Of a stretch of 64,000 nucleotides of DNA, positions 35,901 to 48,253 are shown piece by piece. Made by a program: the position numbers and the translations under genes. The first letter of the stretch is position 1; each line of letters begins with the position of its first letter. Source of the DNA: Gordius sp. MW1 (taxonomy: Eukaryota > Nematomorpha > Gordioida > Gordea > Gordiidae); NCBI GenBank assembly GCA_964036665.1, contig OZ038530.1:9450501-9514500 (forward strand). Reading direction: 5' to 3'. The notes beneath the pieces were generated by a model. The model saw only the letters and a list, made by a program, of their open reading frames with translations. It was not told the DNA's origin and did not search any database.

Positions 35901-38900
35901 GACAATATCTTTCAATGTTAATAAACAAACCCGATGCACAAGTGTCGCAAACTAAATAATATGTATAATTACTGCCATCTAGGGGCAATTTGAATTTATT
36001 TAGAGTCTTTATACTCATTTTTATTTTTGGCCTGCGTACATCGTGTTTATTCATCATTAAATATCTTATACTTTTGAATGAAGTAAAATTAATGTAATAC
36101 ACATTTTGTTGCTTTTAATATACCATTTCAATTTAGAATTAATACCATCATTAAGACTATCATTTTATTAACATATGATTAAAAATTAGACCTAATTTTT
36201 TCAAATATAATATAGAAATTGCATCCATGATTAACACATCCCCTTATATAGGATTCACTTTCATGACCCTTAAATAAAAAGTAAACTTATAAATTTGAAC
36301 GTCAATTTAGTATGATAAAATGTCATTCGATATAACGAACGTGTATCGGCTGCCTACTTCGATGAAATTGATCTTTTATTTTATTGTTTACTAATAGCCT
36401 TTTTTTGCACCAATGACTGCTTTGCGTCCTTTCCCCTTATTGATTGAGCTATTAAGATTAGAATTAATTTGATTTTATTGAACGCGAAAATAGTTTTCAT
36501 AAATTGCCCACCGTGGCCTTACACGTCGTTCAAAATATAAATTATGTGTTAACAACATTTATCTTCAATTGGCACTTTACTCATTTTTTAGGTTAAGGAA
36601 AAGCCTGTCTAGCGCCTCCTTCTCAGCTGCTCTCATTCATAAATCGCGCTTGCTAAAGCCCGACCCTACCCAAGCCGGAGTGGGCAAACCCAAGTGGAGC
36701 AAAAATTTATTATTGGCCCGCCTGAAACTTAGACCCGCAACCTACCTTTCATCCCTCAGACACTTTGGCGCCCGACCACCAAATAACAATGGGACGAGTC
36801 GCTTGAAGAGGAGGTCCAAAGATGACATAGAAATTAGGTAATTCGAGCTCTGTTCTTTTTTTTGAAAGTGTATATTGTGAAATTTTTATAATTAATCAGT
36901 GATGAGTTGTAATTTTTTGCTTTAAGTAAAAGGGTAATTTTGTGTTTGTTTTTAGCCATTTTTAATTTTGTCCAGATTAAACATTATTAAGGGTAGTGTG
37001 CTTATAAAGGATGACTTTTATCTTGTAAATGTAAAGAGAAATCGAAGTAGAATATGCTTTAAAAATGCCCTGGAGACTTCCGATTTTAGTCGGTGATTTA
37101 CGCAAATAAAAAAAAATTTAAACGATTATATAAAATGTAAAAAAGGCTCACATTTCTATAGGAAACACTCGACTTAAATCCAGGGGTTTGAACCCGCCCA
37201 AAATAAAATCTGGTTCGTGTTCGGGTTTAAGGATTGGGTTCGGGTTCCAGAAATTATATTATACCAATATTACATTTTTACCTTCAAAAAATTATTGAAT
37301 AGTTATTTTAAATAGCACCTAATTCAATTCACATGCCAATTATTTCATCTCATTGTGCATATGTATTTATTGAATTTTTAATGTTCTAATTTATTTTTGG
37401 ATTTAAAAGCAAAAAGCCATACCATATTATAAATTACACAAAAATATTTTTATTCAACGTATACTTTACATCATGAAATATAAATAGTTATTATTAACTT
37501 TTTAAAAACTGTTATTATAATTAAAAACCATACCATTATTAATATATATCAACTATATATATAATACTTAGTATCGATTAATGAATGAAAAATGCCGGAA
37601 ACATTAAAACATTGAAATTACATTCGTATGGTTTTCGTTACATTGTCATGATAGAGAAAACTGAGATATTGAATTCACAATATATTTTTGAATTAAAAAC
37701 CCGAACCCGAATTCTTTTTTGTATTCATCGGGTTCGGGTTTTAAGGGTATTTTTAAAAATGGGTTCTGATTCGGGTTCTGTAAAACATCGGGTTTTACCG
37801 GGTTCGGGTTCGGGACAAACCCCTGCTTAAATCAACACTCTACAATTAATTAATCGCTGTAGTCATTTTTACGACTACGCTAAACCTTAAATAAAGTTTC
37901 CAAACACTACTAGGCTCGGCGAAAACAAATGCTAACAGTGAAATAGTATTTTATATCTCCTCTAAATAATATATAGGAACGTCCGCAAAATTTCGATAAA
38001 TTTAGATTGCTTGAAATAAATTTGATATTTGCTTACAAATAGATCTTAAATGTCTGGTGCTCATCCCTGTCGTGTAGTTAATTAATTTCATGATGGAGCC
38101 GCCAATGTTATCGCCTAACAATGCCATTATAGCGGATCTCAGTTTGACTATAAAATCAAAATTAATCGAAGCTCTACTTCGTGGCTTATTTTTGTAAAAT
38201 TTTTATTTGACCTTTTAATAGTTGTGCTAAACTGTTTTGGTTTAAACGTTTTGTCATTCACAATTAAATGGTAACGATCGAAAGGCGCTTAGCTTCCCCG
38301 TGCGCACTAACTGCTATTTGAAAAATTTCAAAAATCCTGTCAAAAACGTGGCTATTTTATCTTAAATTATTTAAACAAGCCATACTTTTTTTGAAATATG
38401 TTATATATTTTCTTACACCTTTTTGATTACGCTTTAGGTACGAGGCGGATACGCTGACGGATCCTTCCTTGTATGGCGGTACCCTGCCTCGATTGGGACC
38501 TAGCCAAGGCCCCATCATCAAATCGTCTCGGTCATCTGGTGGAGGACACAATTTGAAAAATCTTTTTTGTAAGAGCGGTTATAAAGATGAATATAAACTA
38601 TAAACTTTAACATTTCTAACATGAGAATTTTCACAGTGGAGACATTTTGCCAACCTAACACGGACCCGTTCTCATGGGGGCAGGGATGGGCGGCTGCCCC
38701 CCTCTAAATCCAAAAAATTATTAAAATAATGGTGGAAATTTGAAAGAAAATGTTCATTTTGCTCCTCCTTAAATCATTATTGCCCCCCCCCTCTAATTCC
38801 AAAGTTACCAACGCCCATGCCAGTCCTATAAAATATATATTAAATTGAAGCCCGACTTTATGCTAAAAATTTTTATTTTGAGATTGGCACGACCTGAAAA

Positions 38901-41900
38901 TGAGGAATGTTAACATTTATCACCACATAAAAATATTTGTTAAAGATTTAGTTTTGCCCATTATATTACATGCTATGTTCAATCTATTATTAATTTGTGT
39001 TGGGTTACTCCTGCGAAAACCTAATAAAAAAGCATAGGCCCTCTCCCTGTTAATTTAGATCTTTTCATTGCCTCCACGCTTATTTAAAGCCTAGATCCAT
39101 TATAGAATCAACACTTTAGTATGTAACTTGGTTGTATTCATTTGACGTTGAAAATAAATATTGTTAACTATATCGACACCCCTTCAAATATTATTTCGTA
39201 GTTATTATTAATACGTAAGCTGGTGATTAATTAGAAAAATTACCTAACCCGGGAAAAACATAAATATTAGGGGAGACCGGGGCTTGTCGTAGCCCGGGGT
39301 TACTATTATCTTTCTAATTATTTTTTAAAATAATAATGATATTAAATCAAAATTTAAATAATATGTGTATTTTTCCATAAGGCATCAGTAAAAAAAATTT
39401 TGTTTAGAAAAAATAATATTTAAAATTTTTATTACGAAAAAACGATTTTTCGGGGCTATTAGTAGCCTTTACAAAAAATTTTATTTTGCACATAAAATTT
39501 TTTTGGCTGAATATTTTGGATTGATTTAACTTTTATCTTATATTGGGAAATTTTTTATATGAAAACCGTCTAATGATTAAATTTTTATATGCTATATAAC
39601 ATCTTAAATTATTGATTGTTAAAATAGGGGTCGGGGCTAGTCGGAGAGGGGCTATTGCTAGCCATTTTTCATAAAAAATTTTGTTTAATAATCTAACTTA
39701 GTGTTATTTGGAATAGAAATAGACTATGATTTTACATTATAAAACGACTAAAAGTTATTTTCCATTGCTAATTCCGTCTTTTAAGTGTTCCTAAGTCAGA
39801 TTGTCATCTTGACCGTTTTTTATTTGTTTTATAAAAAAAATTATATTACATTTGCATTTTCTACATTTTTTATAATGGAACAATATTTTTATGAGTTAGC
39901 ATACACTAATAAGAAGTGAAAACGTCAGAGTTAATCTAACGGCTATGACTAGCCCCGGGCATTTTCAAAAAATTTTGCATTTTTGTTTTTTTTTAAACTT
40001 ATTTTGTGAGAAAACTATTACTTATTTCCTTCCAAATTTTTTCCCTATAGTAAAAATAGACCTTAAAAATATATTCCAATAAAAAAACTGGAAAAATTGT
40101 TTTTAGTTTTCTGAAAACGCGATTTAATTTTTTATGGCTAAAGTAGCCCCGGTCTCCTTTACTTTACATGGGCGTAGCCAGGGGGTGGCAGGGAGAGGCG
40201 GCTGCCCCCCTCTTAATCCAAAAAATCTTAGAAATTTCATCAAATTATTGCTCAAATTTAAAAAAATTGTTATTTTACCCCTCCTTAAATCATTTGTCCC
40301 CTCTATTTCCAATCCTGGCAACGCCCATTGTATTTTATCCTTTCTTGTGGCCACTTATTCCTACCCAACGGGTTATCAAAGGTCTATGTGAACCAAAGTA
40401 TATTTATGAAGATGTTGAAAAGATGAACCAAATATTTCTTTTTGTACGTACTGTGCGGAAATACTTTTTACATCACATTTAAATATAGTGCCGTTATCAA
40501 AGTATCATAACCATTTATTGCTATACAGATTTAGCGCAAATTTTACATTGTTATAACTCATTTTGCTAAAATTTATTATCGCAGCAGGCATTCACTCCAA
40601 GCAAAATGCCAAGGGCGACCTTGGAGTTCTGAAAGATGGGCATCATTTAACTCCCCCCTCATCCGCTCATTATTCATCCCTCAGCGTCTCATCTACGTCT
40701 GGGGGTGCTGGTTCACAACCCTCATCGCCCGCCTACAATAATAAAGCGCCCACTGCATCTACGCTCTCTATAACTACTACGTCTCCCTCATATCGGAGTA
40801 AGGAGAGGAATCAAGCTTGTTCATCTAACGAACCTAGCAGTACTGGTTAGTCCCTAATTTTTATGAATTTTTTTTAACACTAGTAGAGGTTTATTTTCAA
40901 ATAATTGTATATGATACATGCTAAATCATATTTTAGATTAATGAGCTGGGGCATAGAGCCGTGGATTGAAATTGTATTGTATTTACAATTTCCATGGTAA
41001 TTTTTTGCTCGATGTAAAGAAATTTTTGTGTGTAATGGAGGTGATATATTTTGATATTTGTTTGAGGAATTGGCTGCCCTCGGGACCTAATTTACCAAAG
41101 GGTCGAGCTAGCTATGGGGTAGCTAATTTTTTTTTTACCGGTGGAAGGGGCTGACATCTTTTTACTTGGATAAAAATAAATATTTTGACTTTTGCTGATT
41201 CTTCTTGGCCCTTTGTAGAATGATTTCTCCCTCTTTAACCTATGTATATTTTTTTGGATTTACTCTTTGTCTATATATTATCATCCTAACTGTAATTAAA
41301 ATTAGTTTGGTGTCGAGTATCTAGTTCTTTAAGTTTGGCGGGAGGGATAAATATAGTTTTACCAATTCATACATGCATACTGGTATACGCTTAATATTGT
41401 TAGATTACGACAAAAATAACTATAATATGATAGGTTATATGGTTATAAAAAATTATTTAGTGTATAACTAAGCTTTACCCCTGGTTCGTGATGACGCGCG
41501 AAGCGAAAAAAAGCGAAGTGAATTTTTGTGCTAATTTATCAAACTTTTCATTATTTTTCTTAATATCTTATTTTCATCGTGAATTTTATCATATATCACG
41601 AAAATATCAATTGTAAATATGAGGTGCTCATAGTGAAACCGCAGACGATTATTTTCGCCTGCGGCAAAAAGCGAACGAAAAAAATTATTTAACCATTGTG
41701 CGAAAATTACAAAATGATTTGTATCTTAATTTTCGTTCGCTTTTTGCCGCAGGCGAAAATAATCGTCTGCGGTTTCACTATGAGCACCTCTTATTTACAA
41801 TTGTTATTTTATGATAAAATTCACGATGAATATAAAATGTTAAGAAAAATAATGAAAAGTCTGATAAATTAGCACACAAATTCACTTCGCTTTTTTTCGC

Positions 41901-44900
41901 TTCGCGCGTCATCACGAACGCGGGGTTAGGCTTGCTCTCGTGCCACTATCATCATGTCTTATATGTTTCGCACACATTATTTATTAGGTCCCATCCGCAA
42001 TAGAATGGCATCCATATTTACATACGACATCAACGGTCATTCTTCGCCCAACATGCAACGTTTAGCTATAGATAATGCAGAAAGGTTAACACCGCTTTGA
42101 TTCATTTTAAATGCAAGCACAACATAATCAAATTGCGATTTAAATGCTTGGTGGTTATAATGTAAAAGTTTAAATCACAAATTTTAAACAAAGAGAAAGT
42201 TAAGAAGATCTCTTAAGAGCCCGTTTATTAAAATACAATTTGAATACTTAGTTAGCTGGATTTAAAATAATTTGGGAAATTATCATGTTATTAAACATCA
42301 TTTTTTGTGAAAAAGATACCCTGTTTCGCTAATGGTTTCCATTAGTTGCAAATTTATATCCCCTTTTCTCCATTTTCTTTTAGTACATTTTCCAGAACAA
42401 GAAATAATTTTCAATTGTTATCCTATTTATATTTTTCCATATCGTTATTCGCGTGTTACCTATATTAAATGCGTTTTTTACATGCAGCAAGAGCTCATTG
42501 AACACCGATCAAGGTCCCGACCGTTTGCACGTAATTTCATTTTCTGCATTTTTTTAAAATTTTATATTTTTTGGGGATTTTTTAACTCATAGTTCGACGT
42601 TCTCAATTCTAGCGTTGTGACTACGGAATCTTACGAAGATAGTAAAGCAACAGAAACGGATAGTCCCAAAGAGTATTATCAATGGACCAGAACGGTAGGG
42701 TCTTTAAAGGACATATTTTACTTTTTTGAGTTAACTGTTTAAAACTTTTTCATTTAAATTTATGTAGGATCTGAAGATATAAAGTATTTTAAAAAATAAG
42801 TAAAAAAAATAAAAAAATTTTATTTATATTAATAAAATAAACTGTCCATTTAAAAAAAGTTCATATAAGTTATTGCCGTTTTGAGTAATTAAAAATGGCT
42901 GGATCGCTTCACGTACAAGCTTGCCTATAATTTTCTTCTATATTTGCGGTAAAGATCGATATTTAGTTTTAGAGGGTCTCAGGCAATTGTTTTTATTTTC
43001 TGAAAAGTTAATACTATTGGGTTTTTCCCTGAAATATTTGCAAATTGCATTTTATTTTTTATGATCTCATTAGTTTCCCTACTCCCTCAAGGAGTGGAAT
43101 ATTCCTTATGACCAAATTGAGATAGGAGAACCAATCGGTGTCGGATGGTTTGCCAAGGTATTCAGGTATTTAAAAATTTTATATTTGTGATTGGTTTTCA
43201 AAGTATTAATAATCTTAATTTTTTTTTTTTTAAAATTTCAAAATATTGATTGAGTCTGGCTGTTTATTTGAGGATAATTTTGCATGTTTTAATAAATATG
43301 CTTTTGATTCAACGTATATTGTTATCGAACTGCAACATGTTTTATTTATTGCATTATTGCATCGGGTAGGAAGAAGGACGCTTTATCAACCTTTTATAAA
43401 TTAAAGGGCAAACATGGGCGTAGCCAGCGTTGGAATTAGAGGGGGGCAATAATGATTTAAGGGGCAAAATGATCATTTTTTTGAAATTTTAGCCATGATT
43501 TAATAAATTTTTACAAATTTTTGGATAGAGGGGGGCAGCCGCCCCTCCCTGCCCCCTCCCTTGGTTACGCCCATGTGGGCATATGTATTTGTAAAATAAT
43601 AGCCATTTTACCAAAATGTATCTTACATTGTGGAAAATTCTGTACAAATTTTATTCCATGACTTCCCACAGAGGTAGCTGGCACGGTAAAGTTGCCGTTA
43701 AAATTTTGAATATGGAGGAATATCTCAACGACATCCGTTTGTACAACAAATATTTGGAATCGTTCAAGCAAGAAATTAGTATACTGCGCAAAACCCGACA
43801 CCACAACCTCGTCTTATTCATGGGTGCTTCTATGAAGCCTCCCAACTTCGCCATAGTTACTAGGCAAGGAAAGCACTTTTTATAGCCTTTTTATTTTAGT
43901 GTTTTTGTTTTTGAAATGCCGATTTCAATTGTAGGTTCGAGTTTATATACAATATTTAAAATAATTTTGGTTTGGGGTTAAATTTACTATCTATTTCAAG
44001 CTAAGATCCTTTAAATAGTCGCATTAACTCCGTTGTTTGGAGATTTTTTAATTATTATTCATTATTAATATGTTACGAGGCGGATGATTATTTTTAGTTT
44101 TTGGGTTGCAAAGTCGTCTCCCTTATGTAACCCCATTAAAAACATATACTAATAAATATTTATATAACCCTGTTGACTATAACTTTTTCTTACACTTGCG
44201 TGTAATTTCACTCCTTGTTACAGACATGCCTTCCTTTAAAATAAATCATCATTTTATATCATTTTAAAACAATATTCAAATAAGTATAGTTAGTTTTTCT
44301 GTTTCTGACATTATATTTCAAAAAATTTCCCTTAAAGATGATTAATTAGCCTGTTTTAATGTTTTTATATAATTAAGTGAACTATTTACTCATTAAAAAG
44401 TAGTCTCAATATAATCATAGCAAAAATGGACCTATGCATTAGAGGTGGGCGCGGGCCTAATTTTTTATTCACGGCCCGCCCACTCACGGTGGTATTAAAA
44501 AAAATTCACGCCCACTCACGCTTACCACTAAAATTTTTTTGACCCGACCCGCCCGCTCACGAAAGGCAATATTTTGATTCACGCACGTCACGCCCGAAAA
44601 TTCACGGTGTTTTTAATTTTTTCAAAATTGGTAACCTATAATTATACACTTTTTTGAATTTATTCTATTTATTTCTATAATTCCATAACAAAAAATAAAT
44701 AGAATTTATAAATCGAAATTTTTATTTAAAGAAAGAATAATTTCCATGTTTTTTGATTTTAATTGAGTACACCTTTCCTCCAACAAGCGATTAGCTTCAG
44801 AAAACAATCTTTCACTAGATGCCGAACTTGCAGGGGCGGATAAAATTTTACTCGCTAATTTTTTCAAAGAAGGAAACGAATTTTCATGCTTCCAAAACTT

Positions 44901-46916
44901 CAAAATACTATCATTATTATTTGTCTTTTGAGCGATGAATCTTTTAAGTTTATCCTCGCAGCTTTCTTCAATAGATGGTGAGGGTTCATTAGTATCATCT
45001 AGAAATTCTCTAAATGTTTCATTTAGAATATTAGGTTTCTTGTGAGTGTAGGACGAATTATGACAGCTAATAGTTGGTTTTGGCATTGACTTATTCATAT
45101 CATATTTGAATTTGAACATATAAATTTTAAAAGAAAAAGCTAGCAAAAATAAAAATAGGTTCACTTGGATGTTGTTTATAAAATGCGAAAGATTTTTTGT
45201 TTTCAAAAACTCTTTTTAAAAAACTAAATTAAATAATAAATAATATATATATTTTTGAAATTATAAACCTGCAAATTTATATTAATAAAAAACAATTTTA
45301 AAAATTAAAATTTCCGTGATTTATGGAAATTTGTGTTCACGCCCACTCACGCACGGGGAAAATTTTAGAAAAGCCCGTCACGCCCAATAATTTAAAATTT
45401 CTTCACAATCACGCCGTGACACGGTGGGTCACGCGTAATTTCACGGCCCGCGCCCACCTCTACTATGCATTATTAGTAATGTCTTTTATGCCATAGCATA
45501 GCATACTAGTGCAGAATTGTACTGCTTATGTCGTTCGAAACTCTATAATTTTGTCAAATAAAAGTTTTTTATCAAAGAAACTTCATTTTTTTAAAGATTG
45601 AAATATGAAACTAAAAATTATTTGGCCGATTGATTGTTATATTTCGCTATTTATTTATAGCCTGTGTAAAGGAATGAGCCTCTTCAAGCATATCCACGTG
45701 TTCGGAAACAAATTTACCCTCAACAAAGTCATTTACATCTCTACCCAAATCTCACAGGTTGCGATGTTATAATTGTTAAACCCTTGTAAAAATTGAAAAT
45801 ATTCATTATTAACGAAACCCGAATTTTATAATTTCTTTATTTTTTCCCCATTACAGGGTATGGGATATTTACACGCCAAGGGAATCGTTCACAAGGATCT
45901 TCGATCTAAAAACGTTTTTTTGGAAAATGGCAAAGTTGTCATATCCGACTTCGGGATTTTTAGCGTGGCCAAGCTGTGCAAAACTAACATGAGGTTCTAA
46001 AGTGGAAACGCTCGTTTTTTCTAATATTATTGTGTATTATATATATTCTTATTTTTCGCGTTCGCAATGTTTTTATCTCCAATTAGACGGGACAATTACA
46101 TAGCTATTCCCCCTGGGTGGTTATATTACCTAGCTCCCGAAATCATTCAAAGCCTGACGGTCAATTCTTCTTCTATCACAGCTTTATCCGAGATTAAAAC
46201 TTTACCCTTCACCTTCGCCTCCGATGTATTTTCGTTCGGGTAATTAGTGTGATTATTTTAAATCTTTTTGCGGTTATTTCTAAAGGATAAATAAATAAGT
46301 TTATAAAGTCACTAAACAATTACCAATCATTTGAAGTGAACACAAATGACAATATTTTAGGTTTAAATACATTAAATCTTGTTAGATTTACATAGTAAGA
46401 ATATCGATAAATTGCAGGAATAGGCATTTCTTGTGTTATTATTACTATGTTAATTTTAAAAGTTGTAAGGCTTATAATCCCATTTATTTCCACAATTTGC
46501 TTTTATTTTATCGTCTTTGCCAATTTAAATGCCCTTTATCTATTTTCCTCAAATTTTCTAACTTTAGTTATATTAGCTTCGAAACGTGCATTGCATATGA
46601 AATAATAATTGTTTTTCCTCCTAGCACGATCATGTACGAGCTAATGGTGGGTGATTGGCCATTCGTAGATCAACCACCGGAAACCTTGATATGGCAAATC
46701 GGTTCTGGGCAATTGCCGGCATTCCCCACTTCTCTCCACCCTTACCCCCGTGAGCTCAAGTGTATCATGCTTAACGCCTTCACGTACGACCCCAAAGAAA
46801 GACCCCTGTTCGGTGATATTTTAAGACTTTTAGAGCGAATCCCGAAAAAAAGGCTTGAAAGGAGCCCCTCTCATCCCGTTCGCATGATATCCAAGTCGAT
46901 GGAATCTATATTTTAA
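26951..46916 (+). CDS. KSR: Kinase suppressor of Ras, 22 exons
   Basis: Scaffold pseudokinase of the Ras-Raf-MEK-ERK pathway. Exons: 26951-27103, 27140-27283, 27326-27603, 27645-27726, 28123-28454, 29704-29916, 30335-30654, 31241-31256, 31618-31701, 32405-32551, 36592-36837, 38438-38568, 40585-40845, 41988-42084, 42488-42530, 42593-42694, 43074-43165, 43672-43863, 45661-45757, 45857-45993, 46087-46239, 46625-46916. The sum is 3,612 nt (1,203 aa), all phases agreeing. Domains: CA1 helical region (about 20-190; [12 protein letters not shown]), CA2 Pro-rich ([10 protein letters not shown]), C1 zinc finger (about 513-560; [17 protein letters not shown]), Ser-rich linker, kinase-like domain (about 884-1175; [20 protein letters not shown]). 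The HKD motif, and the [13 protein letters not shown] block, mark KSR rather than Raf. Introns 1-3 are 36-42 nt, exon 8 is 16 nt, and intron 18 uses a GC donor. Exons 4-8 are the least certain. Confidence 0.92.
28390..29220 (+). repeat. Degenerate tandem duplication over KSR exon 5 end and intron 5
   Basis: The 3' end of exon 5 and its following intron sequence (from about 28390) recur about 490 bp downstream (from about 28880). Both contain AAATGTCCC...CAGATG and a GTGAA-type donor, then TAAAATTTGACTTTAATTTT. The second copy has lost most of the exon and is probably an unused decoy donor. Confidence 0.65.
29319..29465. mobile_element. GGGCGTAGCC-type MITE, copy in KSR intron 5
   Basis: Starts with a decayed ATGGGCTTAG end and finishes CCTGGCTACGCCCAT. 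Between them lie pyrimidine-rich CTGCCCCCCTTTAAATTC and TCTAATTCC blocks shared with the copies at 38673, 40167 and 43413. Confidence 0.65.
30750..30835. mobile_element. Truncated hAT-like MITE end
   Basis: TAGAGTTGTGAAAACAGCTG followed by GAGTTTTGTTTGGTCAACC matches one arm of the MITEs at 7511-7707 and 47564-47764. The opposite arm was not found. Confidence 0.5.
33581..35347 (+). mobile_element. Non-autonomous Helitron in KSR intron 10
   Basis: Starts TCTATATATATAAAG after a host A (33580) and ends ...GGACACAGCTAG before a host T (35348), the Helitron rule of 5'-TC, CTRR-3' and A|T insertion. Just before the 3' end is a stem-loop GCCAA-(AGCAACGC)-TTGGC. The 5' part shares the CTACCGGCCCGATT-type block and the TTTTGACGTTCAATAAAATG block with the Helitrons at 59.3-62.8 kb. 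That first block occurs three times inside (33650, 34500, 34650). No Rep-helicase frame. Confidence 0.82.
33889..34262 (+). repeat. Tandem repeat inside the Helitron, about seven copies
   Basis: Units of about 58-63 bp contain TCTTTTCTTAACGGTGACAA followed by ATAAAATTTATGAATTAAAT. They vary mainly by presence or absence of a GACAA insert. Confidence 0.85.
37181..37825. mobile_element. Non-autonomous hAT element in KSR intron 11
   Basis: Inverted termini CAGGGGTTTGAACCCG / CGGGACAAACCCCTG, with the exact 8-bp target duplication CTTAAATC (37173-37180, 37826-37833). GGGTTCGGGTT strings fill both subterminal regions. No transposase frame. Confidence 0.88.
38673..38819. mobile_element. GGGCGTAGCC-type MITE, copy in KSR intron 12
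   Basis: Decayed CATGGGGGCAGGGATGGGCGG end and an ACCAACGCCCATG end. The CTGCCCCCCTCTAAATCC and TCTAATTCC blocks match the other copies. Confidence 0.6.
39270..40157. mobile_element. 888-bp element with GGGGAGACCGGGGCT ends
   Basis: The left end GGGGAGACCGGGGCT and right end AGCCCCGGTCTCC are inverted repeats. Related GGGGCTAGTCGGAG and ACTAGCCCCGGG strings recur inside. The rest is AT-rich with no coding frame. A target duplication was not clear. It lies in KSR intron 12, 9 bp from the next MITE. Confidence 0.65.
40167..40329. mobile_element. GGGCGTAGCC-type MITE, best-preserved copy
   Basis: CATGGGCGTAGCCAGGGGG at the left and CCTGGCAACGCCCATTG at the right are inverted repeats. Lies in KSR intron 12. 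Confidence 0.7.
41470..41933. mobile_element. 464-bp palindromic fold-back element in KSR intron 13
   Basis: Two arms of about 200 bp (starting TTCGTGATGACGCGCGAAGC inward) are nearly perfect complements around a spacer of some 60 bp. Termini are AAGCTTTACCCC and its partner GGGGTTAGGCTT. The transcript of this intron could form a long hairpin. No coding capacity. Confidence 0.8.
43413..43575. mobile_element. GGGCGTAGCC-type MITE in KSR intron 17, opposite orientation
   Basis: CATGGGCGTAGCCAGCG starts it and GGTTACGCCCATG ends it. The GGGGGGCAG / CCGCCCC interior is the reverse complement of the copies at 38673 and 40167. It ends about 95 bp before exon 18. Confidence 0.7.
44440..45462 (-). 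mobile_element. hAT element with transposase remnant in KSR intron 18
   Basis: 1,023 bp with inverted ends TAGAGGTGGGCGCGGGCC and the exact 8-bp target duplication CTATGCAT (44432-44439, 45463-45470). The ends carry CACGCCCACTCACG-type subterminal repeats. The interior encodes only the transposase C-terminus. Confidence 0.93.
44706..45206 (-). pseudogene. hAT transposase C-terminal fragment
   Basis: The last ~80 residues match the hAT dimerisation region: [20 protein letters not shown], then SERLFSEA and a terminal LNKNFDL. The BED finger and most of the DDE core are absent, so this copy cannot make active transposase. Confidence 0.82.
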
Positions 46917-47413
46917 AGCTTCTTGCTCAAAGTCTGTTTTAACTCCATCAAAGTGATGTACAATTATCACTCGGCAATTCTTCGAACAACCCCGTTGTAG
47001 TCTCTACGAGGCGGTTGTGGTTTAGTTTTGATAAATCGGATCGGAAATTACTCTTGTCATATGAAGGGGTCCAAGCCTCTTTTTACTTATTAAAACTGTC
47101 GCAACAAGATTTCCATTCCACGCCTGGCTATTTAATGAATCTTAAACCTTCACCATCCAGTAAAAAGTTCGTTTTTCCTTCTATCCTAAATTTTTCCGTC
47201 CCCATGCAGATCGTTATTTTGTCTGGAAAGCTATATCGTGCTACAAAGCCTGCCAACCCAAATTATTATCTCAACGTCTCGAACATCAAGCTGTTTTTGA
47301 CAAAACTTCAATTTTATGTTGTACATAGAATATTTCTATACATTAAATATGCAGTATTTTGTATCGCGCGCACCGTTTTCTCTAGTATATCGCGGGCTTA
47401 TAATTTACAATAG

Positions 47414-47419
47414 AATAAA
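47414..47419 (+). terminator. Candidate poly-A signal of KSR
   Basis: AATAAA about 500 nt past the KSR stop codon. Confidence 0.45.
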
Positions 47420-47563
47420 GCCTAATGCAATCAACTGTTTCGCATTGTTCGTATAACGTTTTAAAACACCAAAGATTTTATAGGATTACCCAATCGCTAC
47501 TTATCGACGACTCCATGCGCCAATATAACTAGATACTAAACGTTAAATTGGTGTATAGATTGA

Positions 47564-47764
47564 AAGTGTTGTAAAAACGGCTGGGTTTTGTTTAATCGAC
47601 ATTGCGTTTTAGTCGACTAAACATAAAATTACCAAAGGTTTTTTGGTCAATTTTTCTTAGTCGACTTCTAGGCTTAGTCTAAATTTTAAAACCAGGCCAG
47701 AGTCGACCGGGTCTTGGTCGAATCGAAGGTCGACCAAACAAAACACAGTTTTTACAACACTAGT
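47564..47764. mobile_element. Palindromic hAT-like MITE, copy 2
   Basis: Left AAGTGTTGTAAAAACGGCTG followed by GGTTTTGTTTAATCGAC; right GTCGACCAAACAAAAC ... TTTTTACAACACTA. Same family as 7511-7707. No clear target duplication. Confidence 0.6.
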
Positions 47765-48253
47765 GTTAGGAAGTAGCGCTGACTTGAACTCTTAATATTG
47801 AGTCAGATATGGTCCATTTAAAACTTGAAATTGGGGGTGGAGAAGCGTGCCGTCTAGAAGTAGATGCTGACGAACATTACATTAATCATATTGTTTTAAC
47901 AAAAAGTTTAACCGAAACAGGGGTAGCTCATTTGACAAAAATCGCTTAAACATAAAAAAAATAGTCATATCGAAATATTACCCATCCTAAAAAGTTAATT
48001 TTAGTACCCTCGTTACTGATCGTAGGGTTATAAGTAATGTTTCATTTTCCGCAAATGTTAATTGTATCATTCAAAATCTTCCTTTAATCAACTGGCCGTA
48101 AATTTTTTATAATAAAACATTACGTTTCTCGCATTAGCTAGTAATCATTTCAATTATTAACTTGCGATAGAGTATATATTAATTGTCTAATGAATAAAAT
48201 CACAATATTTCAACCATAATTCATAACAAAAAAAGGAAAAACAAACACACAAA

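Larger units (their letters stand above)
46917..48253. other. KSR-ALG11 convergent intergenic region
   Basis: Holds the KSR 3' untranslated region, a hAT-like MITE (47564-47764) and AT-rich sequence. A 132-codon frame at 47015-47413 lies wholly in the presumed 3' UTR and shows no family features. Confidence 0.6.

Noticed and set aside
35955-36020. Further copy of the GAGTGCCGCAATT MITE
   Set aside because: Only a short GCCATCTAGGGGCAATTT resemblance, with neither terminal repeat present.
47015-47413. 132-codon frame after KSR
   Set aside because: It lies entirely between the KSR stop and its poly-A signal, begins without a clear ATG context, and shows no recognisable domain.
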